Shown here: positions 25,067 through 37,060 of the stretch, piece by piece
How the letters are laid out: each line of letters begins with the position of its first letter
Numbering within the stretch: position 1 is the first letter of the stretch
Assembly: GCA_950106755.1 (NCBI GenBank)
Contig: OX467090.1
Span: 14,259,489 to 14,323,488 of the forward strand
DNA from: Climacium dendroides
Lineage: Eukaryota; Streptophyta; Bryopsida; Hypnales; Climaciaceae
Reading direction: 5' to 3'
Length of the DNA stretch: 64,000 bases
Translations under genes and position numbers: made by a program
Notes under the pieces: model-generated
The model's database searches: none
What the model was told of the DNA's origin: nothing
The model's input: the letters and a program-made list of their open reading frames with translations, nothing else

Positions 25067-25438
25067 TTTTTTCAATTCAGCCCACTGTTGGGGCTGTTTT
25101 TGCATAGTAAAGTACCTTTTCTCAGAAAATGTTGAACTAAAAAAAGTTGGAGAATCAAGCTAACTTTTATCTCCAACAATCTGTTTGTAATTTGGAGTCT
25201 CCAATGAAAAGTTATGAACAAAATTCAGAGAGGGTTTGGAATGAAATTTCTTTTTGACATTCGTAAACACCCCCTCTAAAATTTGCCCATAACTTTCAAT
25301 TGGAGACTCCAAATCACAAATGGATTATTGGAAATGAAATTTAACTTGAATCTCCAACTTTTCTTAGTTCAAAGTTTTCTGAAAAAAAGACACTTTACTA
25401 TGCGAAAATAGCCCTCAAAGTAGGCTGAGTTGAAAAAA
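25067..25438. mobile_element. Foldback MITE-like element, copy 2
   Basis: A long inverted repeat: TTTTTTCAATTCAGCC at the left end pairs with GGCTGAGTTGAAAAAA at the right, and the arms match over about 170 bp with a short unpaired centre. The arms are related to copy 1 at 5491..5930. It is non-coding and could fold into a long hairpin RNA if transcribed. Confidence 0.8.
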
Positions 25439-26015
25439 TGAATAACAAAAGATTGCCAAATGCCAATAAATAATTTTTAGTTCATGAAATATTTATATAT
25501 TATTAAATGTACCTCAACCGCCCAGCTTGGCATTTCAAGCCGCCTTTGTATTTTTCTCACACCATTAATTAATGGGTTTTTTTCATTGGTTTGTTCTGGG
25601 TTGCTCCCCCTTGTTTTTCCCTTCGGGGTTTTCATATGTTATTACATGTGGTGCAAGGTTCAAACCTCTTTGCTTGCACCCCCTGCCCACATGGCAACCT
25701 CCATTGACCGGTTTCTAAAAAATTTCAATTTATTAAAAAATATGTGAAAAAAAATTCAACAAATTTTTGTTGAATTTTTTTTCCAAATCAACAAGTTTTA
25801 GTTGAATTTTTTTTCCAAATCAACAAGTTTTAGTTGAAATTTGGTTCAAATTAACAAAATTTTGAACAAATTTTTGTTGGATTTTGTCCAAATCAACAAA
25901 AAATCAATAAAAAATTGTTGGACAATGTCCAAATCAACACGTCCTTTTTAACAAAAATCAGCACGTCCAATTCAATATTTTTTTGTCAATTTGGACGCTG
26001 ATTTTTCTAGTAGTG

Positions 26016-26606
26016 ATAACAGGCTTTACAATGAAGCTCAGTGAACCATCATCAATGTCACAGTCGTGAGCGGCGAGCCATTGGATGTCGGTATTTCTTT
26101 CCTCGCCCCATGTAGTGAATACATTCTCAGTCTGTCTTCAATCTGTCTTCACATCAAGTGAGTCTTTAATTCCATGTGAATATTTTCTTGATATCAACTG
26201 TTGACTGTCATAGATTCTCATGGCATTTGTGACGTACTGACGTAGTGTCTATGTTTGCTACTGCAGAGAGCAAAATGAAGGTAGGCAGGATATGGCCCAA
26301 CACCAAAGTGACTTCATCGGGCACGCATAAACAGAGCAACATCTATGAGAGCTAGCGCTGCATGAAGTGTCACTGCGATCATCGGATGTGACCAGACCCA
26401 CGCAATGTCACCGTGATTGCGTACGTGCTGTAGGAAAATATGACAGTTGCAAAGCAGTGGTAGGATGGCATCCAAAGTGTTGGGTTCTAATAGTGAATGA
26501 GATACCTTCCAGATGTTAACAACGTGAAAGACAACAAAAGTTGACGATTTGAAGAGGACGTAAACAACCATGACAACGCTCTGCAAATGTTGAGGGCTTC
26601 CACAAT
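26016..26606. other. Unclassified, no supported gene
   Basis: Base composition is more balanced than the surrounding transposons, which suggests old single-copy DNA. Open frames are short and show no recognised motif. Confidence 0.4.
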
Positions 26607-27375
26607 CACTAGTAGAAAAACAGTAACCATGTCAACAAAAAATTAACAAAAAAGTATTGAGGATGTTTGTATCCGTGGTCGTGTTGTCTTGGACAGTACC
26701 TAACAAAAAATTGTTGTTCGTTTTGTTATGGTGGTCAAATAAAAATAATAATAATATTAATTCATTTTAAAATTTGTTCAATGAATGGCTGCCACATGGT
26801 AAGCCAAGAACCAACCCAATACAAACTGCCATGTAGGCCAAAAACAACATATAAATAAGACTAATAATTAGAGCTTACAATTTAATTAGAAGAAAGTTAG
26901 ACTTTACAATTAATTTAAGAGACAAGTTTCTTAAAACTTAATATTTGGTGATAGAAAAGAGGTGACATTGGTAATAGAAGAGAGAAGACAAGCTCTTTAT
27001 AGAAATGGGGTAGTAGAAGGTAAAGCAAACCATATGGAATATGTGAATTAAGACTATGAATGATTCACATATTTCATATGGTTTGTTTTGACTTTTTATC
27101 ACCCTATTTGTATAAAGAGCTTGTCTTCTCCTCTCTTATGTCATCAAAGTCACCTCTCTTATATCACTAGTGTGTGAAAAGCATGTCTTCTTAACAAAAA
27201 AGTGTTAATTTTTTTGTTGATTTGGATGTTGTATTATTTGAATCAACAAAAATTCAGTGACCATTTTGTTAGCTTGTTCAAATCAAGGAAAAATTGTTAA
27301 AATGGTCAATATAGTATCTCAATCAACAAAAAATTGTTAAATTTTTGTTGACTTGGACACCATTTTCTAGTAGTG
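26607..27375. mobile_element. Short CACTA element with internal palindrome, 769 bp, TSD AAT
   Basis: It starts CACTAGTAGAAAA and ends TTTTCTAGTAGTG. The flanking triplet is AAT on both sides (26604-26606 and 27376-27378). Subterminal AAATCAACAAAA-type motifs are shared with the large CACTA nest. The centre (about 26985-27135) is an imperfect palindrome. No gene is encoded. It is related in sequence, in opposite orientation, to 29045..29763. Confidence 0.9.
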
Positions 27376-28812
27376 AATGGAGCACAGTGTTTTGTTTAGA
27401 AGTAATTGTGCCTTCTTCCCATGGCAGGAAAATCGAGAAGTTCGAGGAAAAAACAGTTGCACTATTTGTTTTCCCTACAGTCGGCTTACCTTCGATGTTT
27501 GTGACGGACGTCGTTGTTCTTTAAATTTGTTTTTGCATGCATGCATGTAGGTGAGTATAGTTAGTGTAGACTGTATAAACTACCGTTACTAGCTTGCATA
27601 TTCTTTAATGTCATACGTTAGCCAATTCTAAAGTTGTATAAGATAGAAGCCTGGGTCTGATGAATGCATGCCGTGTACTACTGTCACTTGCTATAGCGAC
27701 AAATCATTACTTACGATGTCATTATTGTAAGTGCAGCATCAATTTCTAGAAAGCAAGCGATTGCTATCGACATGATGAGTATCAACAGGCCGACTATTGG
27801 AATGAAGGTTGCAGACCTCTGATGCTAGGAAGTCATTTGATCGTTCTGTCCTCGTCCATTTCTTCTCTATAGCAGATAGGAAACATATGGTGAGCCTCAT
27901 TATAATTCTTTATTCAGTCAATGTTCATTGTTTACTAGAAAGGGTCATGTAACGTGCATGCCCGTGGATGTTGTTTGAAGTTAGTCCTTTACTCTCATCT
28001 ACTACATTGGCATGTGAACTGTGGGTGACATCGGAGGAAACTTACTACATGGAATTGCGGTTCAAGTAGTAGGGCGATCGACAAAGATGCTGCCAAGAAC
28101 AATGACTCTGAACTACATTGTTGCTTGTCACTTTTGTGAAGATAATGTCGCAGTACACACTTCACTTCGCATTGCAGGGAAATATTACTTTTTGTATTAA
28201 AGATATAACAAAATGTACATTCTATGACGTTCTTGTTAGAATGCAAGGGAAGCAACAGCTTGCACACGATGACCACTCAACCTTCTGATGAGAGGGTCAA
28301 TGGTGCAACAATGAGTTTCCTCAACTCATTGAAATAACCGCTTTTTATGAGCTATATTATAGTTGTAGTTCACTATTCATAGTCTGCAGGTGCTCACTAT
28401 GACGGTCACTTGCAGAATCTATACAAAGCGTTGTTAATTCTGGATGTAGGGTCGTGGTCTTTCTTTTTAATGCGTCGACGATGGAAACATATGGCTGAAC
28501 ATAGGGATCGTAGCACTGTACTGTGCCTGAATGTAGGGATTGAAGCACTCTATACATTGGAGAAGTCATTTTGCGCATTGATGTCCATCTCCGCAGGTGC
28601 TGCGGAGTGCACCACTTCTTTAGCATACGAAGTCCCTACATCGGTGTGACAAACGCCGAGCCCTTGCCTATAGGACACGGCGGCCGTTCATCTCCTTCTT
28701 GTCCGACTTCATAATGTAGATGCTTGTCCTCCCTAGGTATGATTTCGTTCTTTTTACTGGAGACGCTCTATTTCTTGCTAGTACTGAGCCTTTTCCCTAG
28801 AACCTGCGTGGA
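27376..28812. other. Unclassified, no supported gene
   Basis: The sequence is mixed, with short frames only. It lies downstream of the decayed minus-strand Myb/SANT-like gene and may include its old 3' part. I recognise no domain. Confidence 0.35.
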
Positions 28813-30695
28813 CTACATCAAACATTTAACCATTTCAATTTGACATAGTATAGCCAAACGAGCATTGTCATTTGCCAAGGTTGCAAACTCATGCATTCGT
28901 TTGTCTCTGTCGCGTTGATTACTTATTTGCTCTTCAAACAACTGCAAGTGGATATCCAACTTTGACCGTTCTACTACCAAAGTGGTGTCAACTATAGCTT
29001 GCATTTGCGATGCCATCACGGCACCAGTAGCTTTGGTAGCTTTATACTACTAGAAAATGGTGTTCAAGTCAACAAAACAATTTTTTCTTGATTTGAACAA
29101 GCTAACAAAATGGTCACTAAATTTTTGTTGATTTAAATATCCAAATCAACAAAAAAAAGTTAACACTTGTTTGTGAAGAAGACATGCCTCTCACACACTA
29201 GTGATATAAAAGAGGTGATTTTGGTGATAAAAGAGAGGAGAAGACAAACTCTTTATAGAAATGGGGTAGTAGAAGGTAGAACAAACCATATGGGATATGT
29301 GAATCATTCATAGTCTTAATTCACATATCCCATATGGTTTGTTCTACCTTCTACTACCCCATTTCTATAAAGACTTTGTCTTCTCCTTTCTTCTATCACC
29401 AAAGTCACCTCTTTTCTATCACTAAATACTAAGTTCTAAGAAACTTGTCTCTTAAATTAATTGTAAAGTTTAACTTTCTTTTCATTAAATTATAAAGTTT
29501 TAATTTTTGGTCTTGTTTATCTGTTGTTTTTGGCCTATATGGTAGTTTGTATTGGGCTGGTTCTTGGCTTGCTATGTGGTAGCTATTCATTGAGTAAATT
29601 TTAAAAAGCATTACTATTATTATTATTTTATTTAACCACCATAACAAAATGGACAACTATTTTTTGTTAGGTACTGTCCAAGACAACGCGACCACGGATA
29701 CAAACACCCTCAAGACTTTTTTGTTAATTTTTTGTTGACATGGTCACTGTTTTTCTACTAGTGTTAGCAATGTCAATATAGCCAGACGTGCTCTTCTTTC
29801 TGACAGTTGTATTTCCAGGTCACCATTGGCTTGTGGTAGCGATGGTGTTCAAGGAACTCATGAGATGCGGTATGACACTAGGCAACAATGTTGCGAAGGT
29901 CCGGCCGGCAACATCTGTGACATTTGCAGCAAGTATTGTTCTCCGGCATGGTGCTAAGGCTATTGGTGGTCTAATATTAGTGCTAAGTTAGAAGTTGTGT
30001 TGGAAGGGGCTAAGTAGTTTACAGGCACTTGTGAATCAAAAATGCCAGGTTCGGTCAACTCCTCATTATTGTCGTAGACACCTTCAAACGTAGCAACTCT
30101 GTAATTGCCATTAAAAGAAGATAGTAGGTCTCGAATGTGAGGAAGATGAATCAGTGGACGACTGCAAAACCACTCATGGATGGCATTGAAATAATCGCGA
30201 TTGAATTGTTGGTGAACAAATTCAACTTTCTATTGCAAACCTATCATATTCCAATATTCCAAGACGTTCCGTCTTAAACAATTGATGAAGTCTTTAATTT
30301 TTTTGTTGGTTCCATTTTGTTTTGCATATAGGTCAATCTCGCGCGCAAGGAGAATTGCCACCAAGCATGATTAATTTAGATATGTGAGCCCACTTCACAT
30401 TGTTTGAGACTATCATCTTTTGTGGGTCTGTGGACTCCAATTCTTATAGGTGTTGTTCCCATTTAGCTCAAATTAGAAGAACTTCTTGGAGACTCAAATT
30501 AGGTCCCTTGTCTTTTCTTGCACGCTTTGCATTACTAAGTCCTATTGAAGTTTGTTGTGTGCCTTGCAGTGCTGCTAAAAGGCTTCTTCTTCCGGTTGGC
30601 CTTGCGTAGTTGCCAACAGTCGAGGTGAACGCTAAGTTGCTTGTAGCAGTACCATTCGAAGGGGAGCATTAAACTCATGGGCTTCTGGATACATG
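28813..30695 (-). pseudogene. Myb/SANT-like (trihelix-type) DNA-binding protein, decayed
   Basis: On the minus strand, long stretches keep a protein-like frame with scattered lesions. Near 30620-30340 a basic segment (KRARKDK) and tryptophans spaced as in Myb/SANT or trihelix domains (AKWEQHL, VKWAHISKLIM, KTKWNQ) are seen. Then come residues such as KIKDFINCLRRN (about 30285) and FVHQQFNRDYF (about 30220), with over 70 open codons. The C-terminus (29019..28813) is a helical, charged stretch ending at a stop. Lesions include at least five stops and several frameshifts, one in an A run near 30290 and one near 29970. A CACTA element (29045..29763) interrupts it; removing the element and one TTA restores the frame at the join. 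Proteins of this type occur both as transcription factors and in PIF/Harbinger elements. I see no transposase nearby. Confidence 0.6.
29045..29763. mobile_element. Short CACTA element with near-perfect palindrome, 719 bp, TSD TTA
   Basis: The ends are TACTACTAGAAAA (first C mutated) and TTTTTCTACTAGTG. The flanks are TTA on both sides (29042-29044 and 29764-29766). Its inside matches 26607..27375 in inverted orientation. The central palindrome (about 29243-29390) has arms of about 60 bp with a single mismatch over the part I compared, much better than in the sister copy. It is inserted in the Myb/SANT-like pseudogene. Confidence 0.9.
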
Positions 30696-32687
30696 AAGAA
30701 GGTAGTTCGACCTCTGTGAAGCTAAAAAAACAGTTGAACAGTATGTATTGGTCATATGATTTTAAGTCAACAACAAGTCCAAGAACATGTATAAATTACT
30801 ATTGAAGACGTGACCCCATCAAAACATGTCAGCAAGAAATCATCTTCGTGCATATTTTTCCATATCTAAGGTAATGTCTCCCATTCTGAGTTTCCTTTGA
30901 GTACGACATTGAGTTGATTAGTGGACTTCATCTTTAAGAAAGGTAGTAGGGAAAACACCATCGACACTTACCACGTGAATTGCTACAATATCGTATGACT
31001 ATAGAATTTGCAGAAACCTAAATTTCAATCCTCACTCTAGTTCAAGTTCAAAACTTTGAAGGCTCTTTTTTTCACTATTACTACTACTACATCTCAATGA
31101 CTTGGATATATTTGAAGAAAATCTGAACTCCTAATTACTTGCTTGCTTGCAGTGTCCTACTCTATCAAATGGAGGACATTTATTGGTAGACCTCTTCTAC
31201 AAGCAACGCACAATGTAGAATTGCAAACAAACATACATGCATTAGCAATTGGTTGTGGACATGGAGGGCTACCTTGACAGCTTGGAGTTCCATGATTGTC
31301 CATCTATTTCACTTTCCTATACGCGGAAGACAAGTTGACCATCTATTGGTGAGACCACACAGTCATGCGTGAATACTAGCACTGTAACTGTGCTATGTCA
31401 ACTACAGTGGCATTTGTTCAATTCATATTGCATTTCCCATGTACTGTCTCTACTAGTTTGAATCACAACCATGAGGGACTATGAACGTTATGTCTGAAAT
31501 AGCAATGATAGTTTATGCTAGACATGATCCCTTTTATATGAATGATGACAAAAACATTTGCAAAAAGTTGACATTTCGTGAAGTATCAAAAACCGAAATA
31601 CGTTGATTGCATCACACTACAAGCATTTATTATTTCTGACAGATGTAAAATCGTAGTATTGCTCTTTCCTATGTACAATGCTAGCTCTTCGTCAATTGTC
31701 ATGCATGTTCTATAGAATAAGACGAAAAAAAACGCTCATCTGTAGGATCTCGTCATAATGTTTTACCCAATACTGGAGTTGCTATTGTCCGGGTTTGCAA
31801 TCAAGCATGCTTCTAGCCTTAACTAGTGCACCTCCGCATTGTGCTCTTCATCCAACACTTTCTGTCACTCACTAATTCTGTACTTTTGCCAAAATTTGAA
31901 TTCACTCTCCTATTTCCCGCAAGTTGTGTTGCCTGAACTACTGACGTTTTCCACAATGGAAGACTCACAGATGGGCCTCTATAGTTTCATTAGTGGTTTT
32001 TATTACTCACAAGTCATTAAAAATGTCGGTTGTGTCTTAATGGGATGTCCATTGGCCCATTACGATAAATTAAAAGCACATGCTAGAAATCTCCCTTCCC
32101 TGTACATTCATAAGTACTTACTCCTAAACAATGTCTAAAATAATTTGTGCCATAAGTTTTGGCAACAGCAACCTCACTAGAACACAAGCTCAGCACTTTG
32201 CAAATCTTCCATTCTTGTACATTCAAAAGTACTTACTCAAAAATAATGTATAGAATTACTATGCTATAAGTGCTCGCACCACTGATCTTACCTCAACACC
32301 ACCTCAACACCCACGTAGGCTCGAGAATTACTGTAATATTCCGGTGGAAACTCCCCCCATCTTTTATTTGTTCCTATCCTAATATTGCTGGCATAATTAC
32401 TGGTGCGAATAGACCCTAAATGGGTACAACAAAAGTTTCTTCATTACAAGGTTCATTTTGAGACTAAGAGAGTCCAATTTGCATCGTTTTCAACATTTGA
32501 ACCAGTTTACTTGAACTTTCTAATAATTGAAGCCCACCAACGAGTATGGATAGTCGAGTTCTTTTTGCTAACAGTAAGAGTCATAGCAAATGAGCCCCTC
32601 CTCATTGATTATGAATTGTTTCCGTTAGTTTAAGGGTTAAATAATATAGAAATGACGCTGTTATAATGGCATTCTTATGCTTTTTGT
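30696..32687. other. Intergenic, no supported gene
   Basis: I see only short frames without motifs. Two AGTACTTACTC-containing segments near 32110 and 32230 are a weak local repeat. Confidence 0.45.
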
Positions 32688-34672
32688 TTGTGCGCGTCTA
32701 GTACTGAAATGGTTGATGAGATGATACTGAAACGACATTCTTCTAGTGCCACTTCACTGTATTATTTTTTAGCATTGTTGAGTATTGAAATGACACTGGA
32801 ACAGTCGATAACCAGTGGTATAGGAACTGGGAGCATGTCCATAATTATAGCCCTTAGTTCAACGGTTGTAGTATCCTCTCCATTAGCTGGTGATTGAAGT
32901 TTTGATTGAGAGAATGGTCTGACTTTGCTGGGAGCAGGGAATTTGAGCATCTTGCACTCCTGGGAAGTGCCGGGGGGTGTACAGCACTTCACTTTGGAGG
33001 AGCTGAAGAGAGCCACCAAGGGATTTGGGAGGGCTAATGAGATTGGAGAGGGTGGGTTTGGCAAAGTGTTTTTGGGCACTTTTCCTGGTGGACGTACCCT
33101 GGCCATCAAACGGGCAGGCTCTGCAAATTCTTCGGAGCAGTTCAGAAATGAGGTCACCAGTATACTACTACCTGTTTGAATTCTGTGGCATTCGGTTCAA
33201 ACATTCTTCATCAGCAGTTGTGAGAAATTCGTGTAGTTTCCGTTGCCTGACTGAAATCTCTCAGATCAGTGTCAAGGGAACTACACCTAAATGCGTCTGA
33301 ATAAGCATTTGAGCATTGTTCAAATTATGAAATTGCGTAATTTTTTGTTGGATCTGGTTGGAATTCAAAAGAGTATTATCTACTTATGCATTATTATTTT
33401 GGACACTGTATGGTGAGTGAACCTTGAATTTCAAACTGATGAAATTGATGTACCCAAAAGCAACCCTAGGCTCTCATGAACAGAGGTATTACATTCCTTT
33501 TAAGCAAGAATCTATTGGGGTCGGTTTTTAGAAAGGGCTCAGAATTGGGTGCAATTACGAAAGTCCTAATTTTTGAGTTCTGGGCTCTGGAATGTCACAA
33601 TTTGGCAGCTTTGAAACCCAACCACTTCTGAACGCATGCGGCCCAGTGTAGTGGCATTGCTATCTGAGGACATTAGACCTAAAGCAGAGCCATAACTCCG
33701 AGTCCGTTGGCTTTATTATCAGGTCTTATTGTTAAGCAGGCTTCACCACAAGAGCTTGGTACGGCTGGAGGGGTTCTGCGATGAGACCGGGCAGCAGGTC
33801 GTTCATCTTTCCTGTCCAGTTTCTTTGTTTTTCGTACACTTGACATTCTCAATGGCGAAGTCATGTGCACTGCTGTTTTTCGTGTTCTTGACATTCAGTT
33901 TCGAATATTGTAGTCCAGAAGTTTCATTGACCAGTGGCAGATAAACCTCAGTCTTATGGATTGCTCCAGAACACTAACCGTTTCGTTTCCTAAACGAATA
34001 TTTCTTTGCTGTCATGTGCCATGTGTCAGATTCTGGTGTATGAATTCATGAAGATGGGAAATCTTCAGTCTTCTCCATGGAAGGCGTCAAGGTACAAACC
34101 CACCTTCTCCTGGAGGTGTAACTTACTTTCTATGTGCACAAGTGTAAATGACTTCGCCATTGAGAGCAGGAAATTGGAACAAAATTACAGTCTAAGTTAG
34201 AGCTTATGCACACATGGTCGATACACGTGTAGAAATGCTCATTCTCCCTCTCTTGAATAGGAACACATCTGATTTATTTTATTGGTGTGAACAAGCTGTT
34301 CACGTCCACCTAATTAATTTACTTTTTCATTTGATGAATGTGTACAAATTGCAGAACACTGTAGAATATTGAATTGGTATAAGAGGCTGGAGATTGCTGT
34401 CAGTGTGGCCCAAGGCTTGGATTACTTGCATTCCTTTGCGGTAACTTACTCGGCACTTATTTCCTTACTAGTACTGCCCTTTCTGGACTGGATTCGATTA
34501 GCATATCCTAATCTAGTTGATTTGGATTTTTTGAGAGCTGAGCGTTGAATGGAACTTTGTATCAGATCGTTTTCTAGTAAATCTTTCTGCTTGCTAATTT
34601 CTTACTGACAAGGGAAGGGATCCATAACTTTATTCAAATGCTGTGCAGGATCCTCCTGTTATACACAGAGAT
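32688..34672 (+). pseudogene. LRR-type receptor-like kinase fragment, truncated after HRD
   Basis: A hydrophobic, transmembrane-like segment (about 32800-32890) is followed by two in-frame stops. The kinase start follows: FTLEELKRATKGF, Gly loop GEGGFGKV, and AIKRA with the ATP-binding Lys (exon ending 33152). Later exons are 33723..33797 (LLSRLHHKSLVRLEGFC), about 34019..34093 (ILVYEFMKMGNL), 34355..34440 (RLEIAVSVAQGLDYLH) and 34649..34672 (PPVIHRD). The wording is typical of plant LRR receptor kinases. The frame does not join between the third and fourth exons with the obvious splice sites. Directly after HRD the sequence becomes the duplicated repeat block, so the catalytic Asn and the DFG lobe are missing. 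The ectodomain is not visible. It is clearly non-functional as a kinase. Confidence 0.85.
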
Positions 34673-35654
34673 GACTTACTATTCTATCATCCTATCTTTG
34701 TTGACAAGAACCTCCATTAATTTGTGTTTCTATAGGTTGCAAAGTGCCTATTAACATTGATTGGTTGAAAAGTATCTATTAATATTGATTGTGCAAGCTT
34801 CATTTGGGCAAAGGCACTAGTAAGAAATGAGATAGGATAGTCTAGGTTCTATTTGAAGATGCATCAACAAATTGAATTGAAGATTTAATTTTCATGATTC
34901 AAAAGTATTCATTTGTATGCTCATGAATGGAAGTCCTACTACTTCAAGCATGAACAATTGATAACAATTTACCCTGTCCATCTATATAATGCAAATTTTG
35001 ATGTACTTGAATCTTCTAATAATAAATGATGGCAAGACAAGTGTTGTGTTAAATACAATAAGGGTAACATACATCTAATCCCCATGAAACATATCCATCT
35101 AATACTTTAAAACCATTGAAAGCTGCAAGAATGGGTTTCCTACTTCATGAAAAGAATATCAAAGAATATACTTCATCACAAGACAAATTCAAAGACCTTA
35201 ATTTTACGTTTCACAAGCCCCAAAGCTTGTAGTATATGACAATTCCATATAAGGCTACACATAGTTACTTTTGGAGTTTTAAAAAATGTTGGAAGAAGTT
35301 GGAACAAATACCAATTACAACAAGCAAATTCAAAAAGAACTTATAAAACTCAAGTAGTCTAATCAAGGAGTCTCAATATTGTTCAAGAGAATCAAGGAAC
35401 ATATAGCACACAAAAACAAAATATAATCAACCCAAAGTTGTATGAAGTTTGAAACTACTTCAGACTTCACCAAGGCAAGATACAGAAGGCAAGATATAGA
35501 CCAACAAACTCCAAGAACCATGAGATCAAAATCTTGTAATCAATGACATTTGATGAAACCAACACAGGCTCGTAATGCCCAATTTTTAGCAATATCAATG
35601 AAGAGAGAGAATCAAATAATAAGCACTACTGCATTGTAAGGATAGCTAATTCAC

Positions 35655-35962
35655 CTTGAGTGGCCTTGCCAAGGCTCTTCGTCCCAGTGAGCTCCTCTCT
35701 TCCCTGTCCATCTGTTACGCGATTTTAAGTATAGAATCAAAATACTAACAATCAACATCTTTATCAAACGATAAACTATGGACGGGGGAAGACACCGTGA
35801 CAGAACCTTAGAACTTCATAATAAGACTCACGACAAGAAATTGAAGCATGGCGAAACTACGAGCAGAGAGCTATTTCTCAAGGATAGTGCTAACGTGTAA
35901 GAAACGCCATTTGATTTCTAGTTTAGAGAAATCTCACCGCTGGTGCCGTTTCCACTGGCCAT
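35655..35962 (-). pseudogene. Truncated copy A of the 16-residue-repeat protein gene (exons 1-2 only)
   Basis: Exon 1 (35962..35938) and exon 2 (35711..35655) keep the start ATG, GT-AG sites and reading frame of the two full copies (MASGNGTS..., ...GTKSLGKATQ). The region that should carry intron 2 and exon 3 has been replaced by the receptor-kinase fragment. If transcribed, it could only make a short or chimeric product. Confidence 0.7.
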
Positions 35963-37037
35963 TTGTGTATGATGCCGCGTAGCGTCAAAACAGGGCTTCC
36001 CAAAACTGAACCTCTGTTCAAACATGTAGATGTCAGCAAGAAAAGCCTAGACGAGAACTTCAAGAGGAAAAGCACACTGAGTTCCCTAAGTACACCCGAG
36101 ATTATGAAAACAAACGAGTGCATACTCTGTCCAGAAAAGCACAACATCAAATTCGGCGAATTTCCCGGATTTCCCTAAAGGTTCACTAGACTATGGCTTC
36201 TTGTGTGAAAGACAACAGTGGACACACATCCATGGATTGCATTACAATCGCAAAACCAACAGTTCAAGGAGGGATTATATCGCCGATTTTAGTCTCGCAG
36301 GAGAATGAAACACGGACATTTGTTTCTGGAGTTTCAATCACGCAATGCAAACATGAAGCATGCCCCAATCGTAGACGGACTAGTCACAGTTTGCATCTTC
36401 AAAACACTCAGCATTTCTGCAACACTTGGCCTCCGCGAGATCTTTTTTCTTACAAACCAACAAACAAGAGCACGGTACAAAGAACCCGTTTACAACCCAC
36501 GAATCAATTTGGCACACTGAGCCCTTCCCTCACGACGTAATTTGGAGTGCAATGCAATTCTACGATGAGATTTCCACCCAGCATATCTGCGTACTCAAAG
36601 AGATTGATTGAGTGTTTTTCTCCATGAACTACTCTTGGTTCCTCCCCATCTCTCCTCCATGACACCCCTGCTCAATCAACTGGCATGTCACAACATTGGG
36701 AGATCAAGAAACGCACATTGCCACCAGGGAGAAACCAAAATCTTCACGGATCGGACTCAGTTGCTACAATCTCGACGAAGGTTGATCATGAAATGCCCGA
36801 AGTTGTGAACAAATGGGAAGAATGGAACCCTATGCTTGATCGGAGAAGGACAAGCGATGAGGTTCGATTCCTCAATTTTCAGTGGCTGCAGCAAAGAGTA
36901 ACGACAACAAATTGCTAGAGAACCAGCAATTCTGGAGTCAATTGCAAATGCTGGACTCGGGAAGATGGAAGAAGGGAACTCTCTCAAGGAGGTGTAACTA
37001 GAAAAGTAGTGGCTGGCAGGTTTAGGGGAGGGTGGAG

Positions 37038-37045
37038 TATTTATA
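37038..37045 (-). promoter_or_regulatory. TATA box of copy A
   Basis: TATAAATA on the minus strand, at the same position relative to the leader as in the other two copies. Confidence 0.6.
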
Positions 37046-37060
37046 CAAGCAGAGAGGTGA

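Larger units (their letters stand above)
19562..26015. mobile_element. CACTA-like element or nest, about 6.45 kb, with internal insertions
   Basis: The left end CACTAGTAGAAAA with subterminal GTCCAAATCAAC pairs with a right end whose complement is CACTACTAGAAAA followed by GTCCAAATTGAC. Many AAATCAACAA motifs lie inside both ends, as in CACTA subterminal regions. The inside holds a probable solo LTR, a second CACTA element, an older repeat and a MITE, so the original element was short and has no visible transposase. The flanking triplets (ACC at left, ATA at right) do not match, so the two ends could belong to different copies or have mutated. Confidence 0.6.
34673..37060 (-). repeat. Duplicated gene 5' region, truncated copy A
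   Basis: Similar to the 5' parts of the two large duplicated blocks (46741-48960 and 61309-63660). On the minus strand it holds the TATA box, leader, exons 1 and 2 and part of intron 2. It stops at the kinase pseudogene, so exon 3 is absent. Confidence 0.85.

Noticed and set aside
36855..36880. GGTTCGATTCC, like a tRNA B box
   Set aside because: There is no A box or cloverleaf nearby, and the sequence is not conserved in copies B and C.
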